A DNA stretch of 22,672 nt from Podila epigama (GCA_015679605.1 JAAAVE010000116.1:9749-32420), one strand, 5' to 3'; shown: positions 10,532 through 20,126, counted from the stretch's first letter. The notes: generated by a model from the letters alone, not told the origin. Numbers and translations are program-made.

Positions 10532-11446
10532 ATGGTTTCGTCGCAGCAGAGTGAATCGTCGCTCCCATCGACTAATGAGCATGGTAATGCTGTTCAACCA
10601 CAACTGCAGACACCAGAGGTCAAACCTCCAGAGATTGATGGCAAGGAGAAGCGAGCGTTTGACCGATGGCGCAAGACGCTATCCCTTGTCACCGGTGTGG
10701 GTCTAACTCCCGAAGAGTTTCAAGCCGAGGTCGACAAGGCTGATCGCAAGACATGCGAGTTGTACAAGGAGCAACTTATCAAGTCGAGTATGTGTACTAT
10801 TTTTCAGGTTTGTTTGGTGGTGTCAGCAACGGTAAACTCATGTTTTTTATGCTCATTTTGAAATTGCTAGGCGCAGGAGTGCGGTTCATGATGAACAATT
10901 TGGTCAAAGCTGGGTGTCCTGTGACCAAGAACATGCTGGAGTGTGGAAAATGTGATTCCAACAAGTCGGGCGGATTCTCATCTGATCATGGTGTTCTCTT
11001 GTGCCAGAACGGGTTCAATAACAAGAAGCATCAGGAATACACCATGATTCATGAGTTGATTCACATGTATGACCATTGTGTTTTTAATGTCGAGTGGGAC
11101 AACTTGCGACACCATGCATGCAGTGAGGTAACGTTGCGCCTATTGTCTATTTTGCTATTCTCGTCCCATATTATCACATCCCATTAACACTGTTAACATA
11201 CTGTTTTAAATATACATGATGTAGGTGCGGGCAGCGGCGTTGAGTGGAGACTGTAACTGGTCAATGGAGGTTGGCAGAGGCAATCTCAATTTTACGAAGC
11301 AACACCAAGCGTGTGTAAAGCGACGTGCTACGTTGTCCGTTGAAGCGAATCCCAATTGCCCTTCCCGTGCAGCAGCAGAAAAGGCCGTCAACGCTGTTTT
11401 TGAGTCGTGCTACAATGATACCCGACCCTTTGACGAATTTTACTAG
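10532..11446 (+). CDS. ATP23: Mitochondrial inner membrane metalloprotease ATP23
   Basis: Family M76 zinc protease of the intermembrane space; in yeast it processes the Atp6 precursor and helps assemble the F1Fo ATP synthase. Exons 10532-10787, 10871-11127 and 11225-11446 give 244 aa. Visible: a degenerate hydrophilic N-terminus; VRFMMNNLVKAGCPV; CGKCDSNKSGGF; the zinc-binding HELIH at 146-150 within MIHELIHMYDHC; ACSEVRAAALSGDCNW; and paired cysteines throughout (C-x9-C-like spacing), as expected for a disulfide-rich IMS protein. No cleavable presequence is evident, as in yeast Atp23. I chose the ATG at 10532 (gACAATGG context); an in-frame ATG at 10406 would add 42 residues whose DNA looks like a pyrimidine-rich leader. 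Lies 316 nt after the GID9 stop, same strand. Confidence 0.93.
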
Positions 11447-12145
11447 TATGGGGTTATTTTTGTTTGTTTGTTTGTTTGTTCAGCTAATAGATTATTACTA
11501 TTTTTTTCTTTCAACGTGCTCCGAATTGGGATCGACGTGTTACATGCATGATCTTTGTGAGTGAGGCACAGGCCTACTTTACTTTGGATAGTTGTGTATC
11601 TCCATGAAGTTCATCCAGCCAGGGGTTCTTTTAGACGACGTATATCGAGGACTGGTGTTGAGCAATGTCAATGACCATTGTGGAGGCAGAGACACACACG
11701 GGGGGGAAAAGAAGTACTCCGCTTCGAGGTGAGACTCTCTCTTTGACAACGCAGCAAATCACAACAGCACAACTCTGTTAGCGACATTATTAGCAACATT
11801 CAATTAGCAACATTCAACAACAACAACAAATAACAGCAATAGCAACAGNNNNNNNNNNAAAAAAAAAAAAATTGTCTCACCCAACATGAATGAATGAGTA
11901 TCGTTTTCTTCAACCTGACTGACTATTTCCGTCAATATTTTGTCACTCTTCGTCTTCTACCTCGTCTTCTACTTCTACTTTTTCTTCTCCTTCAGGCTTC
12001 ACCCCATTAACCACTGTCATTGCTTTTACCCCCGTTGACCACTCTTCCACAAGTGTTGCCACTCATATTTTTAAAACACTCTCTTCAGTCTTGTATACCC
12101 TTCCCTTTCTTATTCGTTCGGCTGACAAGGGGATAAACATTGAAA
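11447..12145. other. Gene-free interval between ATP23 and the ADAM gene
   Basis: About 700 nt with no coding frame I can support. It contains a (GTTT)n run near 11461-11480, a CAA/CAG-rich stretch around 11755-11848 that runs into the N gap, an A-run just after the gap, and a strongly pyrimidine-rich CTTCTA-like stretch (about 11948-11996) that probably belongs to the ADAM upstream region. Confidence 0.55.
11849..11858. other. Assembly gap of 10 Ns
   Basis: Ten consecutive undetermined bases flanked on the left by AACAGCAATAGCAACAG and on the right by a run of A. The round number and repetitive flanks suggest a scaffold join of unknown true length. No coding sequence is interrupted. Confidence 0.97.
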
Positions 12146-15100
12146 ATGATGTTCCTTGTCTTCTCAAACCATCTGCTGGCAAGCCTCGTCCTCGTCCTTG
12201 TCTTTGTACTTTCAACACCATTCGCCCCCTTGACCTCGGCTCATTTTACCTCCAAACCAGCAATCACATACTTGGAACCCTTGCAATCAGTTCGCCATGA
12301 GATCCTACCGCGTACCCTAGACCATCTCCATAAAGACAATGGTCACCCTCTTGTCAAGAGACAGTCCGGGAACTGGCTAAAGTCGCCAATGCCCATTATT
12401 GTACAACGGGATGACCATCTCCGGCTCGAGCTGAGAGCCTTCAATCAATCGTACTACCTGCACCTGGAACCAAACAGACACCTTCTCCATCCAGACCTCA
12501 GCTTTATCGGAGGAGGTGTCTATGACTCAAAGGATCATACAGCCCGCATGAACCTCGATATCTTCAAAGCCTTCAAGGGCATCGTCATCCAAGATAGTAG
12601 CATCTCAAAGAAAAAGTGGGATCGGTCCATGTCCATCTCGCAAACTGAGCGGCCGTCCGTTGAACACATGTTGCATGAGGAAGGTGTCCTAGGCTGGGCA
12701 AGGATGACGATTGAACATGATGAAAATGAGTAAGTACATTTCACACTTATCACATATATATATATATACACACAAGACAAGTTGACTTGCTTCTAGGACC
12801 TTGGTCATTAACAGCCTTTGGTGTACATCCCCTTGTCCTTCCTAGTGACTCAATTGTCCTCCGTGGAGCTTTCACGGTCGGAGACGATACTTTTCACGTC
12901 AGTACACACCAGCATTATCAAGTTCAAAAACGCTCAGACGACTATGCCCCCATCGCTTCCACATCCTCTCGTATCTCAAAGAACAAACTTCTCATCTATC
13001 GGGATTCTGATTTGCAAAAAAATGACAACCGGTTAGACAAGCGGGCTACACCTCTAGTGACTTCTTGTGGTACAAGGCCATTATCATCATCATCTGCAGA
13101 ACCTCACGACTACTACTATCCCCCCAATTTGACCTCACCTCTCTCAGTAAGGCATGGATTTCTTGGACTCGAAGATTTCGGAATCATAGGCACTGGATTG
13201 AACAAGCGCAATGTTGGGGACAATGTCAAAGTGAAGGTGGCTGGGCCAAATCCAGTGCCAACAGGGTGCCCGGCCAATCGTATGATTAGTTACATCGGCG
13301 TGGCCGCCGATTGCACATATGTCAGGTCTTATGGCGGTCTGGCCAATGCCCGAAAGCAGATATTCGCAGACTTCAATACTGCCTCAGCCATCTACGAATC
13401 AACGTTTAATGTCGCTCTTGGGATCAAAGCCATGGTCATCGAGAGTATGAACTGCCCCAAAGTTCCCGAAAAAGGCAAGGAGTGGAACCAAGAATGCTCG
13501 ACCAAGTACACTATCAATGACCGCCTCAGTGACTTTAGCTTTTGGCGTGGTCAAGGTGGCCGAAGCAACGATAACATCGGGTTATGGCACTTGATGACCA
13601 AATGCTCTACTGGATCCATCCTTGGAATTGCTTGGACAAAGGCTCTATGCCAGAACACAGCTATTGCCCAGGGGTCTGACTTCACCGCAGGTGCAGGCGT
13701 CTCGTCGATTTCTCCGCACGAATGGTTGGTCGTTGCCCATGAAATTGGCCACGGGTTTGGAGCACAGCACGACTGCACAGAAGGAACATGTGGGACGGGG
13801 ACATGTTGTCCTCTCTCAGACACTATCTGTGATGCTGCGGACCGTTATATAATGAACCCTTCAGAGCAAGCAGCAACAAAACTGTTTTCGCCATGCAGTA
13901 TTAGTGCGATTTGCAACACAATCGCCGGGAAGAACGGTAAATGTCTTCAGCTGCCGAGTGTTGCCGATGAAGGCAAGGTCCAAAAGGCATCTGCAAACGT
14001 CTGCGGTAACGGTATCAGGGAACATAATGAGCAATGCGACTGCGGCTCACCTGAGGAGTGTGCATCCGACCCTTGTTGCGACGGAACAACGTGCAGATTC
14101 AAAGGAAAAGCTGTTTGCGATGACTTGAACGACGACTGCTGTCATAACTGCCAGCTGGCGCCTGCGGGATTTGTTTGTCGGTCTGCCAGGTCCAGCTGCG
14201 ATATCCCCGAAACTTGCAGTGGAGCGAGTCCACTTTGCCCACCTGACGTCCTCGTCCCAGACCTGACAGTGTGTCATGAGGGCGGCAACTTCACTGGGCA
14301 ATGCGCACGAGGCAGTTGCACTTCGAGAGATTTACAGTGCTCTCTTCAACAACGTGCAGGCATCACCAAGCAGTGTGCTGCCTCGATATCTAAATGCGAC
14401 CTGCTTTGTAACGATCCGTCCGGTGCGGAGGACACTTGTATGAAAATTCCTGGCTTATACTTCATTGACGGCACTGTCTGCGATGAATCTGGAGAGGGGA
14501 CTTGTGTGACCGGCAAGTGTGTTATGCCTGGAGGCTGGGCAAGTAAGCATGTAGCCATTATTATCCCAGTGGTCTGTCTGTTGATGCTCTTGATCGCTGG
14601 TGGTAGCATTGCCTTTATCCGTCTCCGTCGCAAAAGAAAATTGCGCAGTTTGGGCAGTCGTGGTCGTGTTCCTTCAGTGTCTGGGCCTCCACATGTTGGA
14701 CCTTCCAATGGACGGTCTGGCGCGTCAAGACGTGGGAGATCATCAAGCGCAGAGAACAAGAACAAAGAGGCTGATATTCCTCGTTGGATGCTCTCCAGCA
14801 ATCGTCACGAACCACAGACTGTCTTTTCAACTTCTCGTCGCTCCTCCCAGACCATTCTATCGCGCAGAAACTCGGCTCAGGTTCATCTGAGAAACAGTGG
14901 CGATGGACCTGCAGGGCCTGGAGGTGTCGGACCCTCACCGCATGAGTTGCAACAGCAATATTTTGAGCAGTTTCAGCATCGACTACAGGCACATGAGCAA
15001 CACCGCAACCACCACCAGCCAGCACAGGAGCATGGTCTCGATATCCCAATGGAGTTTATGACGAGACATGGGCAGGAGAGTCAGGTGCGACCTATTGATG

Positions 15101-15315
15101 AAAATGGCGGCTATGAACACGATTTCGAGCAGCCAGTTCCACCGTACAGCTTCCAAGATGAAGTTCACCCGTTTGATACGAGTTCACTCTCTCATCAACA
15201 TCATCAGCACCTGCCTCCAGATGCTCGTCTTTTGTCTTCGCGTCTTCAAAACAGCCGCACGGATCGATCAAACCAAGAACAAGCACACCATAGTGGCCGC
15301 CATAGTCGGCGCTAA
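12146..15315 (+). CDS. Membrane-anchored ADAM-family zinc metalloprotease (reprolysin-like, disintegrin)
   Basis: Predicted secretory-pathway protease or sheddase. My model is exons 12146-12729 and 12846-15315, 1017 aa. Order: signal peptide (about 1-31, hydrophobic LLASLVLVLVFVL); prodomain with GWARMTIEHD and VLRGAFTVGDDTFHV; several Lys-Arg sites (HPLVKR, QVQKR, LDKR, LNKR) suited to Kex2/furin; SCGT, a possible cysteine switch; catalytic domain with zinc motif HEIGHGFGAQHD (H493, H497, H503) and Met-turn YIMNP; disintegrin domain from about C581 (CGNGIREHNEQCDCGSPEEC, later CDIPETCSG); a Cys-rich segment; one transmembrane helix (about 764-785, VAIIIPVVCLLMLLIAGG); and a ~230-residue cytosolic tail rich in Ser, Arg, His and Gln. 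Start is ATG 12146, with a second ATG directly after. The acceptor at 12844-12845 was chosen by frame and prodomain continuity; 12776 also fits the frame. The substrate is unknown. Confidence 0.88.
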
Positions 15316-15717
15316 GAATTTGTGTAGAAGTTCTAGTTGGCCATATTTGCACATACTCCACTTTTAATTGAATCTAAATTCTTGGATATTGAGACTCACA
15401 TCTCAATCTCTATCAAATCTCTTGGTGTTTTCATTTCACCATGATGGCGAAATCGTACAAGGATGAGGGTACAGAGGCAGTCAGGTGTGGGTGTGTATGT
15501 GCATGGTGGAGCATGATTTATATCCACCCTCCCCCTTTTATTTTTTTTATTTTTTATTTTTTTTTTTTTGGTGCTTCAACCCTGCTGGACTCGCGCCCGC
15601 GTATCCTCAAACCAGGAAAAAAAAAAGAACTACTTTTCATTCTCGAATTCATATTTATTTACAAGTCCATGGTTGTCTACAACTACAGCCTCAATGTGCA
15701 CCCACGGTTGGTTCAAT
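15316..15717. other. Convergent 3' interval
   Basis: Tail-to-tail spacer of about 400 nt between the ADAM gene (plus) and the Gln-rich gene (minus). It holds a long T-rich tract (about 15537-15570) and an A-run at about 15617-15626. No protein-like frame was seen; it presumably contains both 3' UTRs. Confidence 0.55.
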
Positions 15718-16842
15718 TTAATAACGCTTCGGAGGTCGATTGTGGGAACTGTTCTTTTGCAGATACTGTTCCTTGCTGAGCGGGGCCTGGAACTGGCTAA
15801 AAGTGAGGGGACTGACAAGGCTGTTAAGGACAGTGTTGGCAGCAGAATTGTTTGCCAGACCTGGTCTTCCACTGATCCCGTTCAAACCAGAGGTATTGAA
15901 ATTTAAATTGGAGCCAAAGGTGCTGAATCCTGCCGAGCTCAATTGTTGTTGTAACTTCTTCTTTCGCTCTTCTTGCTGTTGGAGCTCTTGTAGTTGTCGT
16001 TGCTGTACAAACTGGCCAAACTCAAACTGCTGCTGTGGAGTCAGCAAAAGGTCAAGGCCTCCAGGGGCTGCAGCAGTACGGTCAAGGAGGGTTGCATCCT
16101 TCTGCATCGCCAAAGTGAACACATCGGCCAGGTCCAGGTCCTTGGTGACCAAGAGGGTGCTTGCTCGCTGTTGCTGCCGACGGAGAAGCCACTCCTGGAG
16201 CAACTCCTGCTGCTCGCGGGCCTGCTCTTGTAGAGCTTGGTGTTCCTGATACTTTTGGAATTTCAACAGTTCCTGTTCTTGTTGGTTACGGCGCTCGAGT
16301 TCAAGTTGGTACTGACGCATTTGTTCTTGCTTGCGTATCTCTTCTTGCTGCTGGGCCGTCGCTGACTCTTGATACTTGATGTACGACTGCAGCTGGAGAA
16401 ACTCTTGAGGGTACTCGGTTGCAAACGTGTTCATATGGACTAGATATCCATGGGGGTTGGTCTGATGGAGGTTGTGCAAGAACTGTAGGTACTGAACGCG
16501 AAGGTTCTCTTGCTCCTTTTGCAGACGGGCAGCGTCATGAAACATCCAAGGACCGGCTGTACCTTGGGCAATGGCTGCGGCGGCTGCAGCAACAGGAGGC
16601 AGAGGACGGAAGAGGGATGGAGGGTCGGACAGAAGTGGAGACGAGTTCTCAAAAGGATCAGGAGTCGAAGGATCAAGTCTCATAAGGTATTGGAGATCCA
16701 CATCCATAAACGACTGCTTGGTCATTCTTCGGAGCATTCTTGGAACGACTGGCTTGGTGGGTGCCTCTCCATTAGCCTGAGCTTGCTGGGCCGTGTTGTT
16801 ACGGTTGCGGCTCTGAAGAGGCTTCTTGATCTGGGGTTTCAT
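15718..16842 (-). CDS. Gln-rich coiled-coil protein of unknown function
   Basis: Intronless 374-aa reading frame, start in good context (CCACCATG). I do not recognise a family. Seen: basic N-terminus (1-40, MKPQIKKPLQSRNRNN); a short ordered-looking segment (MLRRMTKQSFMDVDLQYLMRLD, about 36-57); Pro/Ala stretch with a run of six alanines; a hydrophobic/aromatic block around 98-158 (GPWMFHDAARL, YLQFLHNLHQTNPHGYLVHM); a Gln/Glu-rich predicted coiled coil (about 160-226); a non-repetitive helix-like island (LDLADVFTLAMQKDATLLD, 236-254); a second Q-rich coil (269-301); and an Asn/Ser-rich tail ending in basic NRPPKRY. Composition resembles nuclear or RNA-associated scaffold proteins, but that is only resemblance. 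A TATA box and a palindrome lie upstream. The opposite strand is open in places, as expected from CAG-rich DNA, but looks like nothing real. Confidence 0.8.
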   Translation of the reverse strand: MKPQIKKPLQSRNRNNTAQQAQANGEAPTKPVVPRMLRRMTKQSFMDVDLQYLMRLDPSTPDPFENSSPLLSDPPSLFRPLPPVAAAAAAIAQGTAGPWMFHDAARLQKEQENLRVQYLQFLHNLHQTNPHGYLVHMNTFATEYPQEFLQLQSYIKYQESATAQQQEEIRKQEQMRQYQLELERRNQQEQELLKFQKYQEHQALQEQAREQQELLQEWLLRRQQQRASTLLVTKDLDLADVFTLAMQKDATLLDRTAAAPGGLDLLLTPQQQFEFGQFVQQRQLQELQQQEERKKKLQQQLSSAGFSTFGSNLNFNTSGLNGISGRPGLANNSAANTVLNSLVSPLTFSQFQAPLSKEQYLQKNSSHNRPPKRY

Positions 16843-17234
16843 GGTGGAAAGTATGGTGTAGGGTAGTAATGTAATGTACTAGGATATGGAGGTGAAAAGG
16901 CTTGAAAAAAGGCTTGAGTTGAAAAGGCTTAAGTGAACTGAAATTTTATTTGAGCAAAAAAATCCTTCCTTTTTATAGTCGAGAGAATGTCAATTGACAT
17001 TGACGGACAGGCTCAGTGTCTCTCCTGATTTCTTCCAAATTAGGAAATAATCTCGTTTGACGAACGCATCGCCCACACGAGAGATAGCGATCTTTGTGTA
17101 ACACACACAAATGGTCAATGGTCTCTTTGCTAAGCCTCATTTCGTGGCCATGGTTTTCTTTGTTTCAATGACCACCCATCATCAAACATCATCATCATTA
17201 TCACCAACATCATCCTTTAACTAACCTCAACATC
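16843..17234. promoter_or_regulatory. Divergent upstream region shared by the Gln-rich gene and the cyclophilin gene
   Basis: Head-to-head interval of 392 nt. From the Gln-rich gene outwards it holds three AAAAGGCTT repeats (16895, 16907, 16922), a minus-strand TATA box, the palindrome ATGTCAATTGACAT (16987-17000), and, toward the cyclophilin start, a CATCATCA-rich leader. No coding frame is evident. Confidence 0.6.
16970..16977 (-). promoter_or_regulatory. TATA box of the Gln-rich protein gene
   Basis: Read on the minus strand the sequence is CTATAAAAAGG, a consensus TATA box, about 130 nt upstream of the ATG at 16842. It lies 9 bp downstream (in the direction of transcription) of the perfect palindrome at 16987-17000. 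Confidence 0.55.
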
Positions 17235-18329
17235 ATGGCCATTATCAAGCGAACATTTTTACTCTTCATTGCAGCTGTCGCCCTCGCCGTCACTGTTCAA
17301 GCTGCTGAACCCGTTGTTACCCACAAAGGTATGCAATAGAGTCAAACTTTCAGGGTTTCAAAAGTCTTTTGCACCCATACTAAATTCTTGTACTTTAGTT
17401 TACTTTGACATTGAGCAAGGCGACAAGCCTCTCGGTAGAATTGTTATTGGACTCTTTGGAGAGGTATGTAATCTATTCTTTTTGGATTTTTTACTCTTCA
17501 TGTCACTTTTTATGTCGAAAGACATCCCCCCTTTTAACCGTCATTTCCACTTTGTTGACTCAACATGTAGGGGGTCCCAAAGACCGTGCAGAATTTCCTT
17601 GAGCTTGCCAAAGGGACCAAGGGTTACGGATATGAGAACTCCAAGTTTCATCGTGTCATCAAAGTAAGTCGACCTGTGCATCGTGAGAATAGGCCAGTTC
17701 ATAGATATTCCATCGATTCTGACAGATTTATATTTATTCCATCGTTCAAACTTTTTTTAGGACTTTATGATTCAAGGAGTAAGGGTCAAATACAGATTTG
17801 CGTTGCAACCGCGGACACAATAGGTTGTGGTTGACCCTTTCTCTCACATACATTATATATATATATATATCTCTCTCTCTTTCTCTCTCTTTCTTTATTT
17901 CATATGAACAGGGCGATTTTACCAGTGGCGATGGTACTGGAGGAAAGTCGATTTGGGGCCATCAGTTCCAGGATGAGAACTTTAATTTCAAGCACACGGG
18001 TCCTGGTATTGTCAGCATGGCAAATGCTGGAAAGAACACCAATGGGTCACAGGTAATATATCGAATTGTCTTCATAAAGATTTGAACTTGTCCTCTTGTA
18101 CTCAATACCTTTGGGATATAACCCTAATGTTGTCCAACATTCGCATTCGCTCAAATAGTTCTTCATCACTACAATCAAAACCGATTGGTTGGATGGTCGC
18201 CATGTCGTCTTTGGCAAGGTTCTGGAAGGTATGGAAGTTGTCAAAGCGATTGAGACGACCCCTACCAACTCTGAAGACCGTCCAAAGTTGCCGGTCAGCA
18301 TTGCCCGCTCAGGAGAACTCCCTCTGTAA
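17235..18329 (+). CDS. PPIB: Secretory-pathway cyclophilin (peptidyl-prolyl cis-trans isomerase B type)
   Basis: Catalyses proline isomerisation, most likely in the ER lumen. Exons 17235-17328, 17399-17463, 17571-17663, 17761-17778, 17912-18052 and 18159-18329 give 193 aa. Residues 1-23 form a clear signal peptide (basic KR, then [12 protein letters not shown], cleavage after VQA). The cyclophilin fold follows: [79 protein letters not shown] and [12 protein letters not shown]. The active-site residues R81, F86, M87, Q89, W147 and H152 are all present, as is the CsA-binding Trp. It ends SGELPL with no KDEL-type signal. Exon 4 is only 18 nt and encodes DFMIQG, part of the active site. Shares its upstream region with the divergent Gln-rich gene. 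Confidence 0.95.
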
Positions 18330-18807
18330 ACAAGAGACACATACCTCTGTCCCCAAAGGATGTGTAGCATAATAAAGGGATAACAAAAGGCGCTTTTCAA
18401 GCTCCAGGACAATCTATGCCTCATTTGCTTTACAAATATTCTTCATATGTGCCGAGCAATCTCAACGCGGCCAAAATATTTCATCTACAGCTACTTTGAA
18501 AATAGTAATGAAGGCAATATTGAAACAATAGGTGTGGAAGCGACTGTTGGCAACAATGAACTTGACAATCCCCTTGGGGGATTTGCACTCGCCCAGGCTT
18601 CTTTTGTTGCACCAGAAATAAAAGGCCGAAACAATGGAAGGCTAAAGGATAACACACTTGAGGTAAGGGAGAGCATCAAGCATTGAAGCAAATGGTCCAT
18701 TCTTTCAAGAAAAGCTAAGCCACACTCATACTCTCGAGGTGAAATAGGGAAGACTGAAAATACAATTTGCAATTTGCTGCTTCGGAAACAAGACATTTGA
18801 TCTCACC
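18330..18807. other. Interval between cyclophilin and TMEM70-like gene
   Basis: 478 nt. A 79-codon frame (18447-18686) lies here, but it has no recognisable similarity, a mixed composition and no supporting context, so I treat it as chance. It presumably contains the cyclophilin 3' UTR and the upstream region of the next gene. Confidence 0.5.
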
Positions 18808-19785
18808 ATGTTGACCAACATCTCGAGAATTGGTTTCAACGCTCCATCGAAATGGCTCTCTATGGGGTCACGAGTCAAGTATTATGCGCCATACAGTCAG
18901 CTACCTATGGTGACGTCCGTACTCTCTCGTGGCAAGCAGACAACTTCCAGGCCCCCGGCAACTCCCTCGCCACATCACATTGATAGCCAGCTGTCGATAT
19001 ATGAAGGACCCTTCTCACAAACCGCCAGACGCTTAAAGTTGTTCTCTGTGTCTTCACTTGGAGCCACGATCGCACTTTGCCCATTTATCTTTCTGTTGGA
19101 TGCCGGCATTTCGAACGGGATGCGAGGAGGTTTAGCTGTTGCTGGTAGGCGCTTGTTGACTGTCGACCTTGCTTAACCATCAGATCATTGACAAAAATTT
19201 GTATTCTCGACTCAACTCCCTCCACGTTACTCTACGTTTTTCTCCGCAGCTGTTGCCACGAGTGGGTCATCCACAGCCCTTGTTCAATGGTGCCTTGGTT
19301 CCTATGTCCGCAAAATCACTATTGCCAATCCCAGCACCACCTCTGCCGATCCAAACTCTAATGTGATCTCTCGATCCACCCCAGTATCGTTTGAGACGTT
19401 ATCGTTCTGGGGAGGAAAGAGAATCACCACTGTAAAAGTGTGTGATCTCGAGACAAGCTCGGCACCCTTCTCGACGATTCGTATTCGAGCTGGCCAGAGA
19501 TCAGTTGTCAGGGATGGACGGGGTCGAGTCCTTTCAGATGGGAATCAGTCTCGGAAGCGATTTTATCTACATTCAGAATTGACAGAGGAAGAACCTCTGC
19601 GGACTATTATGGCAGAAATCCAACAATCTCGACCTCACATTTCTCAAACAAATGGAGCAGCTCAGGTTTTGTCCAATTCACTTGATGTCGATGAGGGAGC
19701 ATCAGGTACTCCTACCGTCAGCGGTATGTCACAGCGAATCGATCAATTGAAGCGCAAAGCATCTGGAGAATCAAGTAAAGAATAA
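18808..19785 (+). CDS. TMEM70-like mitochondrial inner membrane protein
   Basis: Exons 18808-19144 and 19250-19785 give 290 aa. The N-terminus is basic and lacks acidic residues (MLTNISRIGFNAPSKWLSMGSR), like a mitochondrial presequence. The core fits the TMEM70/TMEM186/TMEM223 pattern: IYEGPFSQTARRLKLFSVSS (64-83), a first hydrophobic segment (ATIALCPFIFLLDAG, about 86-100), a second (GGLAVAAVATSGSSTALVQW, about 107-126), then GSYVRKI. A beta-like matrix domain follows (FETLSFWGGKRITTVKVCDL), and a polar tail. In animals TMEM70 helps assemble the ATP synthase c-ring; that role is not established for this fungal protein. The intron (19145-19249) falls inside the second hydrophobic segment and is phase 1. 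Family match is from pattern memory only; the distant paralogues TMEM186 and TMEM223 remain possible. Confidence 0.72.
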
Positions 19786-20126
19786 AGAGCGAGGAGGCAT
19801 TTGCAGGCCATGCAGTCAGGCGAATTGGTGCTTATTAGATTTGGAAAAGAAAAGGAGTAGCGGATAATGAAGTGCGCGTCGGGCAGTGCGTTTTCTTTAC
19901 ATTATATTATCGCGTCTTCCACAGCTTCTCATGATATGTTGAAAGAGAATTGGGAGAGGTAGGGCTGGTGTCAATTTGTGTATTGACAGAATAATGCTTC
20001 CCGCTTCCACCAAAAGCTTCCACCAAAAGCTTCCAACCAACGTTTTGGGCTCATTATTCAGGGCTCGGAGAAAAATGGCCAAGGCGACTGGTCTCTAGTT
20101 AGGCAACCCAGGGTTTTGAGGAAATC
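19786..20126. other. Convergent 3' interval
   Basis: Tail-to-tail spacer of 341 nt between the TMEM70-like gene (plus) and the thioesterase gene (minus). Apart from the 13-bp tandem repeat at 20003-20038 I see nothing in it. Confidence 0.5.
20003..20038. repeat. Short tandem repeat, 13-bp unit
   Basis: Unit GCTTCCACCAAAA occurs twice perfectly (20003-20015, 20016-20028), followed by a partial third copy with a one-base difference (GCTTCCAACCA). It lies in the 3' interval of two convergent genes. Confidence 0.85.

Noticed and set aside
15740-16249. 169-codon plus-strand frame rich in Cys, Ser and Arg
   Set aside because: It is antisense to the Gln-rich coding sequence. CAG/CAA-type codons give CTG/TTG-type codons on the opposite strand, which produces long open Cys/Leu/Ser frames without meaning.
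17851-17895. TA and CT dinucleotide runs before cyclophilin exon 5, considered as a promoter
   Set aside because: They lie in the intron and form the TA-run and polypyrimidine tract next to the CAG acceptor at 17911.
18447-18686. 79-codon plus-strand frame between the cyclophilin and TMEM70-like genes
   Set aside because: No recognisable similarity, no clear start context and no intron or neighbour support; probably chance in a 3' region.
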